A stretch of 45,828 nucleotides of DNA from Flavobacterium psychroterrae (GTDB taxonomy: Bacteria > Bacteroidota > Bacteroidia > Flavobacteriales > Flavobacteriaceae). Shown one piece after another: positions 1 through 8,861 of the stretch. The position numbers and the translations under genes are program-made. The first letter of the stretch is position 1. Each line of letters starts with the position of its first letter. The notes under the pieces are model-generated. The model saw only the letters and a list, made by a program, of their open reading frames with translations, had not been told where the DNA came from and did not search any database. Location of the stretch: positions 1-45,828 of the forward strand of contig NZ_JAGYVZ010000032.1 of the NCBI RefSeq assembly GCF_018380615.1. Reading direction: 5' to 3'.

Positions 1-59
1 TCAAAATGTTCTACTAAAAAATCAGGAAGCATAAATTTTAAAAGATCTATAGGAGTCAT
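1..59 (-). CDS. Partial CDS, possible transposase N-terminus
   Basis: An ATG on the minus strand at 59-57 opens a frame that runs off the window edge after 19 codons, beginning MTPIDLLKFMLPDFLVEHF. This start resembles, from memory, the N-terminus of small ISAon1-type transposase ORFs common in Flavobacteriia, but 19 residues are too few to be sure. It starts one base after the stop of the RidA-family gene on the same strand, so it is either translationally coupled to it or an insertion sequence abuts that gene's 3' end. The remainder lies outside the window. Confidence 0.4.
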   Translation of the reverse strand, partial: MTPIDLLKFMLPDFLVEHF

Positions 60-60
60 A

Positions 61-507
61 TCAAATTCTTAGATTGCAAATTTCTGATTTTATTTTGACA
101 TTCCTCCCCAGGTTTTGTTCTTGATCCGCAATAACTTCTATTTCAATAAAAATATCACTTCTAAACAAGCCTTTAACTTCTAAAAGTGTACTTGTTGGTG
201 GCGTATCAAGATTGATAAACTGATCTCTGGCTTCTCTATATCCTGCAATTTGAGAAATATCCGAAGTAAAAATTCCCAGTTTTACAATATCATTTAAATT
301 GGCGCCGCACGTTTCTAAGATGTTTTTAATATTTTCGAAAATTTGAATTGTTTGGGTTTTTACATCATTTCCAACTAATTCTCCTTGTTTATTAAACGGA
401 ATTTGCCCGGAAAGCATAATCATTTTCTGATTCTCGAACGGAATAACAACTGCTTGGGATAAACCTTTAATATTTAATACTTTTTCTGAATTTTTAAATT
501 TTGACAT
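61..507 (-). CDS. RidA/YjgF/YER057c-family protein
   Basis: A 148-residue protein with the Rid fold pattern: GQIPFN near residue 35, the central helix around 50-75, and the C-terminal strand FIEIEVIA at 120-127. Archetypal RidA hydrolyses reactive enamine/imine intermediates and uses an Arg in a VEVARLP-like segment. Here the equivalent is LLEVKGLF (108-115), with no Arg at that place, so it probably belongs to a Rid subgroup of unknown chemistry. The protein continues 21 residues beyond the usual end of the family (after residue 127), and the next frame starts one base later. It is divergent from an AraC regulator (163-bp gap), which may control it. Confidence 0.85.
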   Translation of the reverse strand: MSKFKNSEKVLNIKGLSQAVVIPFENQKMIMLSGQIPFNKQGELVGNDVKTQTIQIFENIKNILETCGANLNDIVKLGIFTSDISQIAGYREARDQFINLDTPPTSTLLEVKGLFRSDIFIEIEVIADQEQNLGRNVKIKSEICNLRI

Positions 508-670
508 AATTTCTATAAATTAAATTTTGACAAAGATCTATTACATTCTTTATTTTGATTTTTCTTAAAATGTCATACTTCATGACTATTTGTTTCAATC
601 ACAACTTATTTAGCTTTATAAAAAACAAATCAATGGTAAGAAAATTTATACATTCGTAAAAAAAAAATTC

Positions 671-1564
671 ATGAACGTTATAAAACAAACAGAAGATCAG
701 GATTCATATCCGGGAACACATATTATTATAACATCTGATAAAATTGGTAAAACAGAAATTTGCCGACAACAACATAAAACTCCATTTCATAAACAGAATT
801 TGTTGAAAGATCATTTTTTGTTATTTGCTGTAGAAGGTTCAAATGAATTGCAGATTGGAAACCAACAATTTTCATTAAAAAAAGGTGAAATGTTATTAAT
901 AAAAAAAGCGACTTACGTTGAAATTGTAAAAACCGGAGATCCTTTAAATAATTTCATGTACGAAAGTGTGTCTTTTTCCCTGAAGAAAGATATAATTATC
1001 GATTTTATTAAATTGATCGAAATGGACAATTATCAAGAAGCAGGAAATTATGACAAAGCAATTATTCACCCGTATGGAGAACGTTTAAAATCATTTCTCA
1101 CCTCGCTGAAACCTTATTTTGACGATAACGAAAGTATAAAAACGGGATTATTCAAACTAAAAATATTAGAATTACTTTATGATCTTTCACAAGCAAATCA
1201 ATCATTTTTGAGTGAGTTAATAAACATCGATCGCAATGAAACAAAAGATTTATTAAAAACCATAGAACAACATTACCTACAACCTTATTCTCTTAAGGAA
1301 CTTGCCTATATTTCCGGAAGAAGTTTATCGAGTTTCCGCAGGGAATTTGAATCTTTGTTTCATACAAAACCTGCAAAATGGATTCAGGAAAAGCGATTAA
1401 ATAAAGCAAAGGAATTGTTTCTTACCACTCAATTAAAAATTGCTGATGTTTGTGACGAAGTTGGATATGAAAACGTTTCACATTTTTCGCGCTTGTTTAA
1501 AAGTCATTTTGGATACAATCCAAGTGAAACTAAAAGCAAACAATTTAAAACTATCGTAGAATAA
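671..1564 (+). CDS. AraC-family transcriptional regulator
   Basis: A 297-residue protein with an N-terminal cupin-like sensing half (about residues 45-95, including LQIGNQQFSLKKGEMLLI) and a C-terminal double helix-turn-helix of AraC type (about 195-285). The second HTH has the characteristic IADVCDEVGYENVSHFSRLF followed by FGYNPSETK. The ligand is unknown. It is transcribed away from the RidA-family gene, and divergent regulator/target pairs of this kind usually share an operator in the gap (508-670). A weak TAnnTTTG-like element (TACATTCG, 649-656) precedes it. Confidence 0.9.
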   Translation: MNVIKQTEDQDSYPGTHIIITSDKIGKTEICRQQHKTPFHKQNLLKDHFLLFAVEGSNELQIGNQQFSLKKGEMLLIKKATYVEIVKTGDPLNNFMYESVSFSLKKDIIIDFIKLIEMDNYQEAGNYDKAIIHPYGERLKSFLTSLKPYFDDNESIKTGLFKLKILELLYDLSQANQSFLSELINIDRNETKDLLKTIEQHYLQPYSLKELAYISGRSLSSFRREFESLFHTKPAKWIQEKRLNKAKELFLTTQLKIADVCDEVGYENVSHFSRLFKSHFGYNPSETKSKQFKTIVE

Positions 1565-1603
1565 TAAACTCCCTTTCAAAATTCAGTTTCTATTACTACT
1601 TAT

Positions 1604-1804
1604 ACCCGTTGGGTGTATTAAAAAAAACATATATTTCGACGCAGATTTGACGGATTCGTTATCACGAAGACACAGATTTACACGGATCTTTTTTAAATTC
1701 TATATAAAAATCTGCGTAAATCTGCGTTTTTGCAAAGCAAATCTGTTTTATCCGCGTTCTAATTTATAGAGTTTGTATTTTTAACTTAATTGCACCCAAC
1801 GGGT
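1604..1804. repeat. MITE-like element with 12-bp terminal inverted repeats
   Basis: The ends acccgttgggtg (1604-1615) and cacccaacgggt (1793-1804) are a perfect 12-bp inverted repeat. The bases just outside, tacttat (1597-1603) and tacttgt (1805-1811), agree at 6 of 7 positions and could be a decayed target-site duplication. Inside is a second, imperfect inverted repeat (about 1638-1757) built from repeats of cgcagattt/cacagattt and their complement aaatctgcg. There is no open reading frame of note. The element fills most of the 392-bp gap between the AraC and XRE regulators; the rest of that gap is plain AT-rich sequence. It is likely a non-autonomous repeat; the mobilising enzyme is not visible here. 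Confidence 0.6.
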
Positions 1805-1944
1805 TACTTGTATGAAAAATTGTATTTTTGTTTTATACATTTCAGTAATGCAGTTTATTACATGATCCAACATTAACTTTTATTGGTATCGTAAAAAATT
1901 ACGTTTGTATTTTACCTTTTCATCAATATATTATTTGTAATTAT

Positions 1945-1952
1945 TATCTTTG
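1945..1952 (+). promoter_or_regulatory. -7 element TATCTTTG of the XRE gene
   Basis: TATCTTTG is an exact match to the Bacteroidota -7 consensus TAnnTTTG. Only four bases separate it from the ATG at 1957, so transcription would begin at or very near the start codon, which predicts a leaderless or nearly leaderless mRNA. No TTG is seen at the expected -33 distance. Confidence 0.5.
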
Positions 1953-1956
1953 AGCT

Positions 1957-2382
1957 ATGAGCACATTAACAAAACCAAGTCATATAGGACGAAAAATTAG
2001 CCGGATTCGTGAACTGAAAGACATGAAACAAGAAGCATTGGCTGAAGCTTTAGGATTATCACAACAATCTATTTCTAATTTAGAAAACAGCGAAACAATT
2101 GACGAAGATAAACTTATACAAATAGCAAAAATTCTGGGCGTAACGGTTGAAGCAATCAAAAATTTCTCTGAAGAAAATATGATTAACTATTTCAATACTT
2201 TCACTGATAATGATTTCAGCAACAGTCAAGGTGCTAATTTTGGACATGTCAATGCATGTACATTTAATCCGCTTGATAAATTAATTGAATCTCAGGAGGA
2301 AATTAAAAAACTTTATGAACGTTTATTGCAAGCCGAGAAAGATAAAATCGAGTATTTAGAAAATATAATAAAGACGAAATAA
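1957..2382 (+). CDS. XRE-family helix-turn-helix regulator
   Basis: A 141-residue protein. Residues about 10-65 form a Cro/C1-type HTH (KISRIRELKDMKQEALAEAL, then LSQQSISNLENSETI and an ILGVTVEAI third helix). The middle is polar and Asn/Phe rich (NYFNTFTDNDF), and residues about 105-140 are a charged heptad-like helix likely to mediate dimerisation. Small regulators of this architecture are common in Flavobacteriia; the target is unknown. The gene stands alone between a repeat element and its own terminator, so it is monocistronic. Confidence 0.85.
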   Translation: MSTLTKPSHIGRKISRIRELKDMKQEALAEALGLSQQSISNLENSETIDEDKLIQIAKILGVTVEAIKNFSEENMINYFNTFTDNDFSNSQGANFGHVNACTFNPLDKLIESQEEIKKLYERLLQAEKDKIEYLENIIKTK

Positions 2383-2408
2383 TCTTTATAAAAACATACA
2401 ATTAAGTT

Positions 2409-2440
2409 AAAAGAGGTTCGAAAGAGCTTCTTTTTTTTTG
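2409..2440 (+). terminator. Rho-independent terminator after XRE gene
   Basis: In RNA the segment AAAAGAGGUU (2409-2418) pairs with AGCUUCUUUU (2425-2434) through ten pairs including two G-U pairs, with loop CGAAAG, followed by a run of nine T at 2431-2439. It lies 27 bases past the XRE stop codon. Confidence 0.65.
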
Positions 2441-2569
2441 GTTTAAAACCAAAGATTTTTAGCACTCAACAAACTAAAAATATGTCCTTATATAACATAA
2501 AAATATCTTTTATGATCTTCTGGATTTCCTGCGAATAGTTCTCTTTGCGCAAAATTTAGAAATCTTAAA

Positions 2570-2974
2570 ATGAAAAAACTATTACTGTATATTCTCTTTT
2601 TAATCGCCATATCAGCAAATGCGCAACAAAATTCAACATCAACAATTGAAGAAATTAAAATTGAGAAGTTGAAACCCTACAAAGAAAACGTTCATGCGTC
2701 GTATTATCACGATAAATTTACCGGAAGAAAAACGGCAAGCGGCATAAAATTCGACAACAATAAATTGACCGCAGCGCATAAAAAACTTCCATTTGGTACG
2801 ATGCTAAAAATCACCAACAAAATCAATCAAAAATCTGTAATTGTAAAAGTAAATGACAGAGGTCCGTTTATAAACGGACGAGAAATTGACCTGTCTAAAA
2901 AAGCATTTATGGATATTACTTCAAACAAAAAAAGTGGCGGAATGATTGTAACAATTGAGATTCTTGAAAATTAA
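2570..2974 (+). CDS. Septal ring lytic transglycosylase RlpA-family protein
   Basis: A 134-residue secreted protein. An N-terminal signal peptide (MKKLLLYILFLIAISANAQ) is followed by a double-psi beta-barrel (about 42-132). Family landmarks are visible: ASYYHDKFTGRKTASG, AHKKLPFGTMLKITN and the conserved VNDRGPF with the likely catalytic Asp, then REIDLSKKAF. RlpA proteins act on peptidoglycan glycan strands in the periplasm. This copy lacks a SPOR domain and has no lipobox cysteine, so it is a minimal, soluble version. It is a single gene with no obvious operon partner. Confidence 0.88.
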   Translation: MKKLLLYILFLIAISANAQQNSTSTIEEIKIEKLKPYKENVHASYYHDKFTGRKTASGIKFDNNKLTAAHKKLPFGTMLKITNKINQKSVIVKVNDRGPFINGREIDLSKKAFMDITSNKKSGGMIVTIEILEN

Positions 2975-3151
2975 AAATAATCTTAAACGCTTCTAAAAAC
3001 CCAATAAAAATTACATATAAATCTTAAAACATCACGAAATATTCTATTTATTTTAAAACGGTTTCCATTTTGGCTTCTTTTTAAGCAAAAAAAACTTACC
3101 GCATTAAAATGTTATTATATTTACCACTTATAACACAATACTTATTTGTTT

Positions 3152-5728
3152 ATGGAAGGTTTTCTTTTAGCTGCGTTATTTGGTTTTTTAATCTATATTT
3201 CTAATAAAATCAAAGGTCGTTTTGATCATCTTGAAAATGATATTCAAAAACTGAGTAAAAAACTAGATCTTTTAAAGGCAACAGAAAAACCTGTTGAAAC
3301 TATTCCGGTTGCTCCTATTTCTGCTATTAAAAAAGATGAATTTAAAATAGCTGCCGATCAATCAAACGATGCCACTTTTGAACCTGCCAACTCAGAAATT
3401 GCAGCACAAGTTATTGATAAAAAAATCACAGACGAACAATTAGAAAAAATTGCATTATCGGCTAATATTGAAAACATAGGAAAACCTGCAGAAATTAAAC
3501 CCGAAAAACCACTTTTTCCTATTGAGTTGCAAGTTGCTCCCACACGCAAGGAAGTTGTCAGAAAACCTGTTGAACCGCAAAAATCATTCTGGGAAAATTT
3601 CAAAGAACAAAATCCTGATTTAGAAAAATTCATTGGCGAAAACTTAATCAATAAAATTGGCGTTTTAATTCTGGTTTTAGGAATAAGTTATTTTGTAAAA
3701 TATGCCATCGACAAAGACTGGATCAACGAACCTGCACGTGTAGGAATTGGGGTTTTATGTGGCGTTCTGGTTATGGGAATTGCTCATAAATTACGTAAAA
3801 ATTACGCTGCGTTCAGTTCGGTTATTGTCGCAGGCGCCATTGCTATCTTCTATTTTACAATAGGCATTGCGTTTCACGATTATCATTTATTCAATCAAAC
3901 CGTCGCCTTTAGTATAATGGTGATTATTACGGCTTTTAGTGCTTTAATATCATTATCCTACGACCGACTCGAATTAGCAGTTCTATCCTTAATAGGCGGC
4001 TTTGCAGTTCCGTTTATGGTGAGTACCGGCGAAGGAAATTATGTCGTGCTGTTTACATATATCATTATTTTAAACATCGGAATTTTGGCTTTAGCCTATT
4101 ATAAAAAATGGAATCTCGTTAATATTCTCGCCTATATATTTACGGTACTTTTATATGGCGCGTGGTTGTCTAAAGAATTAAGTTCAGACAAACCTCATTA
4201 TTTAGGAGCGTTAATTTTTGGTTTTGCCTTTTATTTTATTTTCATTTTAATGAATATTATAAACAACATTCGATCAAAAGGAGAATTTTCTAAAACTCAG
4301 CTTACCATTTTAGCCAGTAATACATTCTTATTTTACGGCGCAGGAATGGCAATTTTAAGTCATTATCATCCGGAATTAAAGGGTTTATTCACGACAGTTC
4401 TTGCCGTTTTAAATTTAATTTATGCCTGGATTTTATACAAAAAATTCGACCTCGATCAAAAAGCCGCTTATTTATTAATTGGCTTGACATTGACATTTAT
4501 AACATTGGCAATTCCTATTCAGTTTGAAGGAAATTATATTACTTTATTCTGGGCTGCCGAAGCTGTTTTGTTATTATGGCTTTCGCAAAAATCAAAAATT
4601 TCAAGTTATCGATTCGGTTCTTTAGCCGTTCATATTTTAATGATTTTCAGTCTTATAATGGATTGGAACAAATATTACAAAGGCACTTTACCGCTCAATA
4701 TTATTATTAATCCAATATTTATTACGGGACTTTTTGCTTCGTTTTCCTTATTTTCAGTTTGGTATTTATTAAAAAGTGAATCCGAAGATACAACTGAAAA
4801 CCCGACTTCATTTAATGTTGTATTTGATACTAAAAAATACAAAGAATGCCTTTTAGGAACTGGATTTTTAATAACTTATTTAACAGGTTTATTTGAAGTT
4901 ATATTTCAATCAAGCAGTCATATTCAAAGTATTTACAGCTCGATTTCGTTACCAATATTATATCATTTAATATTTTCGGTCGTATTTTCAACTTTCATGA
5001 TTAGAAAAAAAACCGAATCAGGATATCAGGCTGCAACATTAATTATTATTGCAAATATTGTTTTGTTTGCCTTTTGGTTGTCGAATTATCCATTTTTCGA
5101 ACACGAAGAAATTATCAGCTCCGGAACCGGAAAATCAATCGCATTTTATATCCATTACATTTCATTGTTTATCACGATTTACACAGGATATCAATTGTTT
5201 TTAATAAGCAGGAAATTCAATTTTTCATTTTTTAAAAGTCCTTATTTTATGTGGATTGCTGCTTTTTTCATTATTTATATCGCCAGTTCAGAAGTTATGC
5301 TTCACGGACTTGTGTTGATGAATTCTCCGGTTACGCCTCAGGACATACAAACAAGCCCAATGTTTGCCAGTTATAAATCAAACTTACCGTATTTACGTGA
5401 TTTTATTGCTGATGATTTTATCGGATTGGCAAGAACAAAAATCATCAAAACAGGATTTCCGGTTCTTTGGGGAATTCTTGCTTTTGTATTTTTAATTATC
5501 GGAATAAAAAAACAATACAAATCACTTCGAATTATCGCTTTGACTTTACTTGGATTAACCATTTTAAAATTATTTTTATACGATATCAGCAATATTTCCG
5601 AAACCGGAAAAATCATATCGTTTATACTTTTAGGAATCTTAATTTTGATCATATCATTTGTATATCAAAAAATCAAAGTCTTAGTTATTGATGAAAACAA
5701 GCCACAGGAAAACAATGAAACTAAATAA
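3152..5728 (+). CDS. DUF2339 multi-pass membrane protein
   Basis: An 858-residue protein. The ATG at 3152 is preferred over an in-frame TTG two codons earlier. Residues 1-20 form a membrane segment, followed by a short coiled coil (KGRFDHLENDIQKLSKKLDLL), a Pro/Lys-rich region to about 145, the conserved FIGENLINKIGVLILVLGI, and then roughly twenty hydrophobic segments to about 845. This matches the DUF2339 membrane family, whose function is unknown. It overlaps the following DUF3999 gene by 14 bases, indicating translational coupling; the two families are often neighbours, so they may act as a pair in the envelope. Confidence 0.85.
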   Translation: MEGFLLAALFGFLIYISNKIKGRFDHLENDIQKLSKKLDLLKATEKPVETIPVAPISAIKKDEFKIAADQSNDATFEPANSEIAAQVIDKKITDEQLEKIALSANIENIGKPAEIKPEKPLFPIELQVAPTRKEVVRKPVEPQKSFWENFKEQNPDLEKFIGENLINKIGVLILVLGISYFVKYAIDKDWINEPARVGIGVLCGVLVMGIAHKLRKNYAAFSSVIVAGAIAIFYFTIGIAFHDYHLFNQTVAFSIMVIITAFSALISLSYDRLELAVLSLIGGFAVPFMVSTGEGNYVVLFTYIIILNIGILALAYYKKWNLVNILAYIFTVLLYGAWLSKELSSDKPHYLGALIFGFAFYFIFILMNIINNIRSKGEFSKTQLTILASNTFLFYGAGMAILSHYHPELKGLFTTVLAVLNLIYAWILYKKFDLDQKAAYLLIGLTLTFITLAIPIQFEGNYITLFWAAEAVLLLWLSQKSKISSYRFGSLAVHILMIFSLIMDWNKYYKGTLPLNIIINPIFITGLFASFSLFSVWYLLKSESEDTTENPTSFNVVFDTKKYKECLLGTGFLITYLTGLFEVIFQSSSHIQSIYSSISLPILYHLIFSVVFSTFMIRKKTESGYQAATLIIIANIVLFAFWLSNYPFFEHEEIISSGTGKSIAFYIHYISLFITIYTGYQLFLISRKFNFSFFKSPYFMWIAAFFIIYIASSEVMLHGLVLMNSPVTPQDIQTSPMFASYKSNLPYLRDFIADDFIGLARTKIIKTGFPVLWGILAFVFLIIGIKKQYKSLRIIALTLLGLTILKLFLYDISNISETGKIISFILLGILILIISFVYQKIKVLVIDENKPQENNETK

Positions 5729-6941
5729 ATTTATACTCTTATTATTTATTGCAAACCTTTCGTTTGGGCAATATCAAACGACCGGAAAATTAAAAAAGGT
5801 TACAGAAAATGGTTTTCATGAAATCATTTTGTCGCCGGAAATTAGGTCATATTCTAAACAGGATTTGAGCGATATTAGAATTTTTGATTCGAAAGGAAAT
5901 GAGATTCCGTATTTTATTCAAAGTGACAATACGGTTTCATCGAATACTTTTGAGGAATATAAAATTGCTTCAAAAACGGTTTTACCAAAGAAAAGTACTT
6001 CGATTATTATTGCTATTCCACCAAATAAAGCTAACAATCAGCTTTCTCTTTTTATTGCTAATTCTAACGTCGAAAAAAAGTATTCGATTTCCGGAAGTGA
6101 CGATCAAAAAGAATGGTTCGGAATCTCTGATGCGCAATATTTATCTGATTTAAACAGCTCGACGGAAACAAGCGTTGTGAAGAATATTTCTTATCCGTTA
6201 AGCACTTATCATTATTTAAGAATTGATTTTGATGATCGAAAAACGCTTCCGATAAACATTTTGAAAATTGGAAATTTCACCACACAATTACCCAGAAGTT
6301 TAGTTCAGGAAACTGTTCCTAAAAAATCGGTAACAACCGAAATTCCTTCAGAAAAAGAAACTCAAATCCATGTTCTTTTTGATGCGCCGCAAGTCATCAA
6401 TCAAATTACTTTTGACGTTTTAAAACCAACTTATTATAATCGAAGAGCTATTTTATACAAAAAAGTAAAACGAGATGTAAAAAGGAAATCACAAATATTT
6501 GATGAACAAATCATTTCTTTTGAACTGAATTCGAACACAAAAAACATATTTACAATTCCTGAAATATTCGAAAAGGAGTTTTATATAAAAATTGAAAATC
6601 ATGACAATCAGCCTTTGTCACTTTCAAAAATAAAATACGATCAAAAATTAATTTCTGTAATTGCAGATTTAAATACAAACGAAAGTTATATCCTGAAAAC
6701 AGGCAATAAAAACCTGACGGAACCGGAATATGATCTTTCGAATTTTAAAAATAAAATTGCCGCTATTTTGCCGCAAACCTACGTGTATGATATTGAGCAA
6801 AGAACGAATGCGAAAAGTGACATTCAAAGTAAATCATTTTGGCAACAACCCTGGTTTATGTGGATTTGCATAATCCTTGGCGGAATTACAATTCTATTTT
6901 TTACGGCGAGCTTAGTAAAAGATTTAAAAAGAAAGAATTAA
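5715..6941 (+). CDS. DUF3999 family protein
   Basis: A 408-residue protein. Start 5715 is chosen because it gives a good signal peptide (MKLNKFILLLFIANLSFGQ); in-frame TTG 5688 and ATG 5691 upstream would bury it. The body is a large beta-rich extracytoplasmic region beginning with the DUF3999 hallmark SDIRIFDSKGNEIPYFI, and it ends with one transmembrane helix (about 384-400) and a short basic tail DLKRKN. Function is unknown. It starts inside the end of the DUF2339 gene, which suggests the two membrane proteins are made together and work together; this is inference from linkage. Confidence 0.8.
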   Translation: MKLNKFILLLFIANLSFGQYQTTGKLKKVTENGFHEIILSPEIRSYSKQDLSDIRIFDSKGNEIPYFIQSDNTVSSNTFEEYKIASKTVLPKKSTSIIIAIPPNKANNQLSLFIANSNVEKKYSISGSDDQKEWFGISDAQYLSDLNSSTETSVVKNISYPLSTYHYLRIDFDDRKTLPINILKIGNFTTQLPRSLVQETVPKKSVTTEIPSEKETQIHVLFDAPQVINQITFDVLKPTYYNRRAILYKKVKRDVKRKSQIFDEQIISFELNSNTKNIFTIPEIFEKEFYIKIENHDNQPLSLSKIKYDQKLISVIADLNTNESYILKTGNKNLTEPEYDLSNFKNKIAAILPQTYVYDIEQRTNAKSDIQSKSFWQQPWFMWICIILGGITILFFTASLVKDLKRKN

Positions 6942-7185
6942 AAAACAGAAATCAATTTTAACATTTCAGTCTTTTTTAAGATTTAAACTTAAGATTGGTT
7001 CTTTTATACTAAAAACAAGAAAAAAATACTACAGGTTTTTGTTGCTATTTTTGATTAAGTGAGAAATAAAATCCCGCAAAACAAGCGCTATACAACGGTT
7101 AATGGAAGTTTCTTAAATGTTAACAAAATAGATTTTCAGAAACCATAAATAATTGTATTTTTACGGTTCAAAATTCAGAAAATAA

Positions 7186-7953
7186 ATGGGCAAAATCATT
7201 GCGATTGCTAATCAAAAAGGAGGCGTTGGAAAAACTACTACATCAGTAAATCTTGCTGCCTCATTGGGTGTTTTAGAAAAAAAAGTATTATTGATTGACG
7301 CTGATCCTCAAGCAAATGCTACATCTGGTCTTGGGATTGATGTAGAATCTGTTGAAATAGGCACCTACCAGATACTTGAACATAGTAATACTCCCAAAGA
7401 AACCATTATTAAATGTTCGGCTGTAAATGTTGACGTTATTCCTGCGCACATTGACCTTGTTGCCATCGAAATCGAATTGGTCGATAAAGAAAACAGAGAA
7501 TACATGCTTAAAAAAGCATTAGAAAGTGTAAAAGACGAATATGATTATATCATTATTGACTGCGCGCCTTCATTAGGTTTATTAACCTTAAATGCCTTAA
7601 CAGCAGCAGATTCAGTAGTTATTCCTATTCAATGTGAATATTTTGCACTTGAAGGATTAGGAAAATTATTGAACACTATAAAAAGTATTCAAAAAATACA
7701 TAATCCGGATCTTGATATTGAAGGTTTGTTACTAACAATGTACGATTCAAGATTACGTTTATCAAATCAGGTTGTTGAAGAGGTTCAAAAACACTTTAAC
7801 GATATGGTTTTTGATACCGTTATTCAGCGTAATGTAAAATTAAGCGAAGCTCCAAGTTTTGGCGAAAGCATCATTAATTATGACGCAACAAGCAAAGGAG
7901 CAGTTAATTACATTAATCTGGCTCAAGAAATTATAAAGAAAAACAGCAAATAG
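7186..7953 (+). CDS. parA: ParA/Soj-family chromosome partition ATPase
   Basis: A 255-residue deviant Walker ATPase. The P-loop NQKGGVGKTTTSVNLAASL is at about residues 9-27, the A' motif IDADPQANATSGLG follows, and Walker B is YIIIDCAPSLGLLTLNAL. Lack of an N-terminal DNA-binding extension and the length fit chromosomal Soj-type ParA, which binds DNA non-specifically as an ATP dimer and is stimulated by ParB. It heads a tight operon (5 bases to parB, then DUF5683). No canonical parS site (TGTTTCACGTGAAACA type) was found in the window. Confidence 0.95.
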   Translation: MGKIIAIANQKGGVGKTTTSVNLAASLGVLEKKVLLIDADPQANATSGLGIDVESVEIGTYQILEHSNTPKETIIKCSAVNVDVIPAHIDLVAIEIELVDKENREYMLKKALESVKDEYDYIIIDCAPSLGLLTLNALTAADSVVIPIQCEYFALEGLGKLLNTIKSIQKIHNPDLDIEGLLLTMYDSRLRLSNQVVEEVQKHFNDMVFDTVIQRNVKLSEAPSFGESIINYDATSKGAVNYINLAQEIIKKNSK

Positions 7954-7958
7954 TTTTT

Positions 7959-8861
7959 ATGACAAAAGCAATTAAAAAACAAGCCTTAGGAAGAGGATTA
8001 TCAGCATTATTAAAAGATCCGGAAAACGACATTACATCAGTAGAAGACAAAAACGCTGATAAGGTTGTTGGAAATATTATTGAGCTTGAAATAAGTGCTA
8101 TAGAAATAAATCCTTTTCAGCCAAGAAGTAATTTTAATGAAGAATCGTTACGCGAATTAGCCACTTCTATTAAAGAACTTGGTGTGATTCAACCTATTAC
8201 TGTTCGAAAATTAGAATTTAATAAATACCAGTTAATTTCTGGAGAGCGTCGTTTACGTGCTTCGACTTTAATAGGCCTGACACATGTTCCTGCATACATT
8301 CGTATTGCAAATGATAATGAATCACTGGTTATGGCTTTAGTTGAAAATATTCAACGTCATGATTTAGATCCTATTGAGATTGCACTTTCATATCAGCGTT
8401 TAATTGACGAAATTCAATTGACCCAGGAACAAATGAGCGAGCGCGTAGGAAAAAAACGTTCTACAATTGCCAATTATTTACGTCTTTTAAAACTGGATCC
8501 AATTATTCAAACGGGTATTCGCGATGGTTTTATTAGTATGGGTCACGGTAGAGCAATTATCAATATTGAAGATTTAGACATTCAAACTGATATTTATCAA
8601 AAAATAGTGAGCCAGAATTTATCTGTTCGTGAAACAGAAAGTTTGGTAAAAAACTATCACGAAGGCTTAAAACCAAAAGAAGAAGGAAAACCAAAATCAG
8701 AATCATCTTTTGTCATTAGAGAAACACAAAAAAACACTTTCAACGACTATTTTGGTGCGAAAGTTGATGTAAAAGTCGCTGGCAACGGAAAAGGAAAAAT
8801 TACAATTCCGTTTAATTCTGAAGCCGACTTTAATCGAATTATAAAATTAATAAACGGATAG
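7959..8861 (+). CDS. parB: ParB/Spo0J-family partition CTPase
   Basis: A 300-residue centromere-binding protein. After a basic N-terminus (KKQALGRGLSALL) comes the ParB/Srx-type CTP-binding domain with NPFQPRSNF, ISGERRLRAS (GERR box) and ENIQRHDLDPIE. The HTH region EQMSERVGKKRSTIANYLRL binds parS, and the C-terminal part (about 245-300) is the dimerisation domain. It loads and slides on DNA around parS, and partners with ParA and SMC. The stop codon TAG shares its G with the GTG start of the next gene. Confidence 0.95.
   Translation: MTKAIKKQALGRGLSALLKDPENDITSVEDKNADKVVGNIIELEISAIEINPFQPRSNFNEESLRELATSIKELGVIQPITVRKLEFNKYQLISGERRLRASTLIGLTHVPAYIRIANDNESLVMALVENIQRHDLDPIEIALSYQRLIDEIQLTQEQMSERVGKKRSTIANYLRLLKLDPIIQTGIRDGFISMGHGRAIINIEDLDIQTDIYQKIVSQNLSVRETESLVKNYHEGLKPKEEGKPKSESSFVIRETQKNTFNDYFGAKVDVKVAGNGKGKITIPFNSEADFNRIIKLING

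Noticed and set aside
3358..3651. 97-codon open frame antisense in the DUF2339 gene
   Set aside because: It lies wholly within a well-supported gene in the opposite strand and has no recognisable domain or promoter.
5688..5714. Upstream TTG/ATG starts for the DUF3999 gene
   Set aside because: They would place nine charged residues before an otherwise good signal peptide; ATG 5715 is better.
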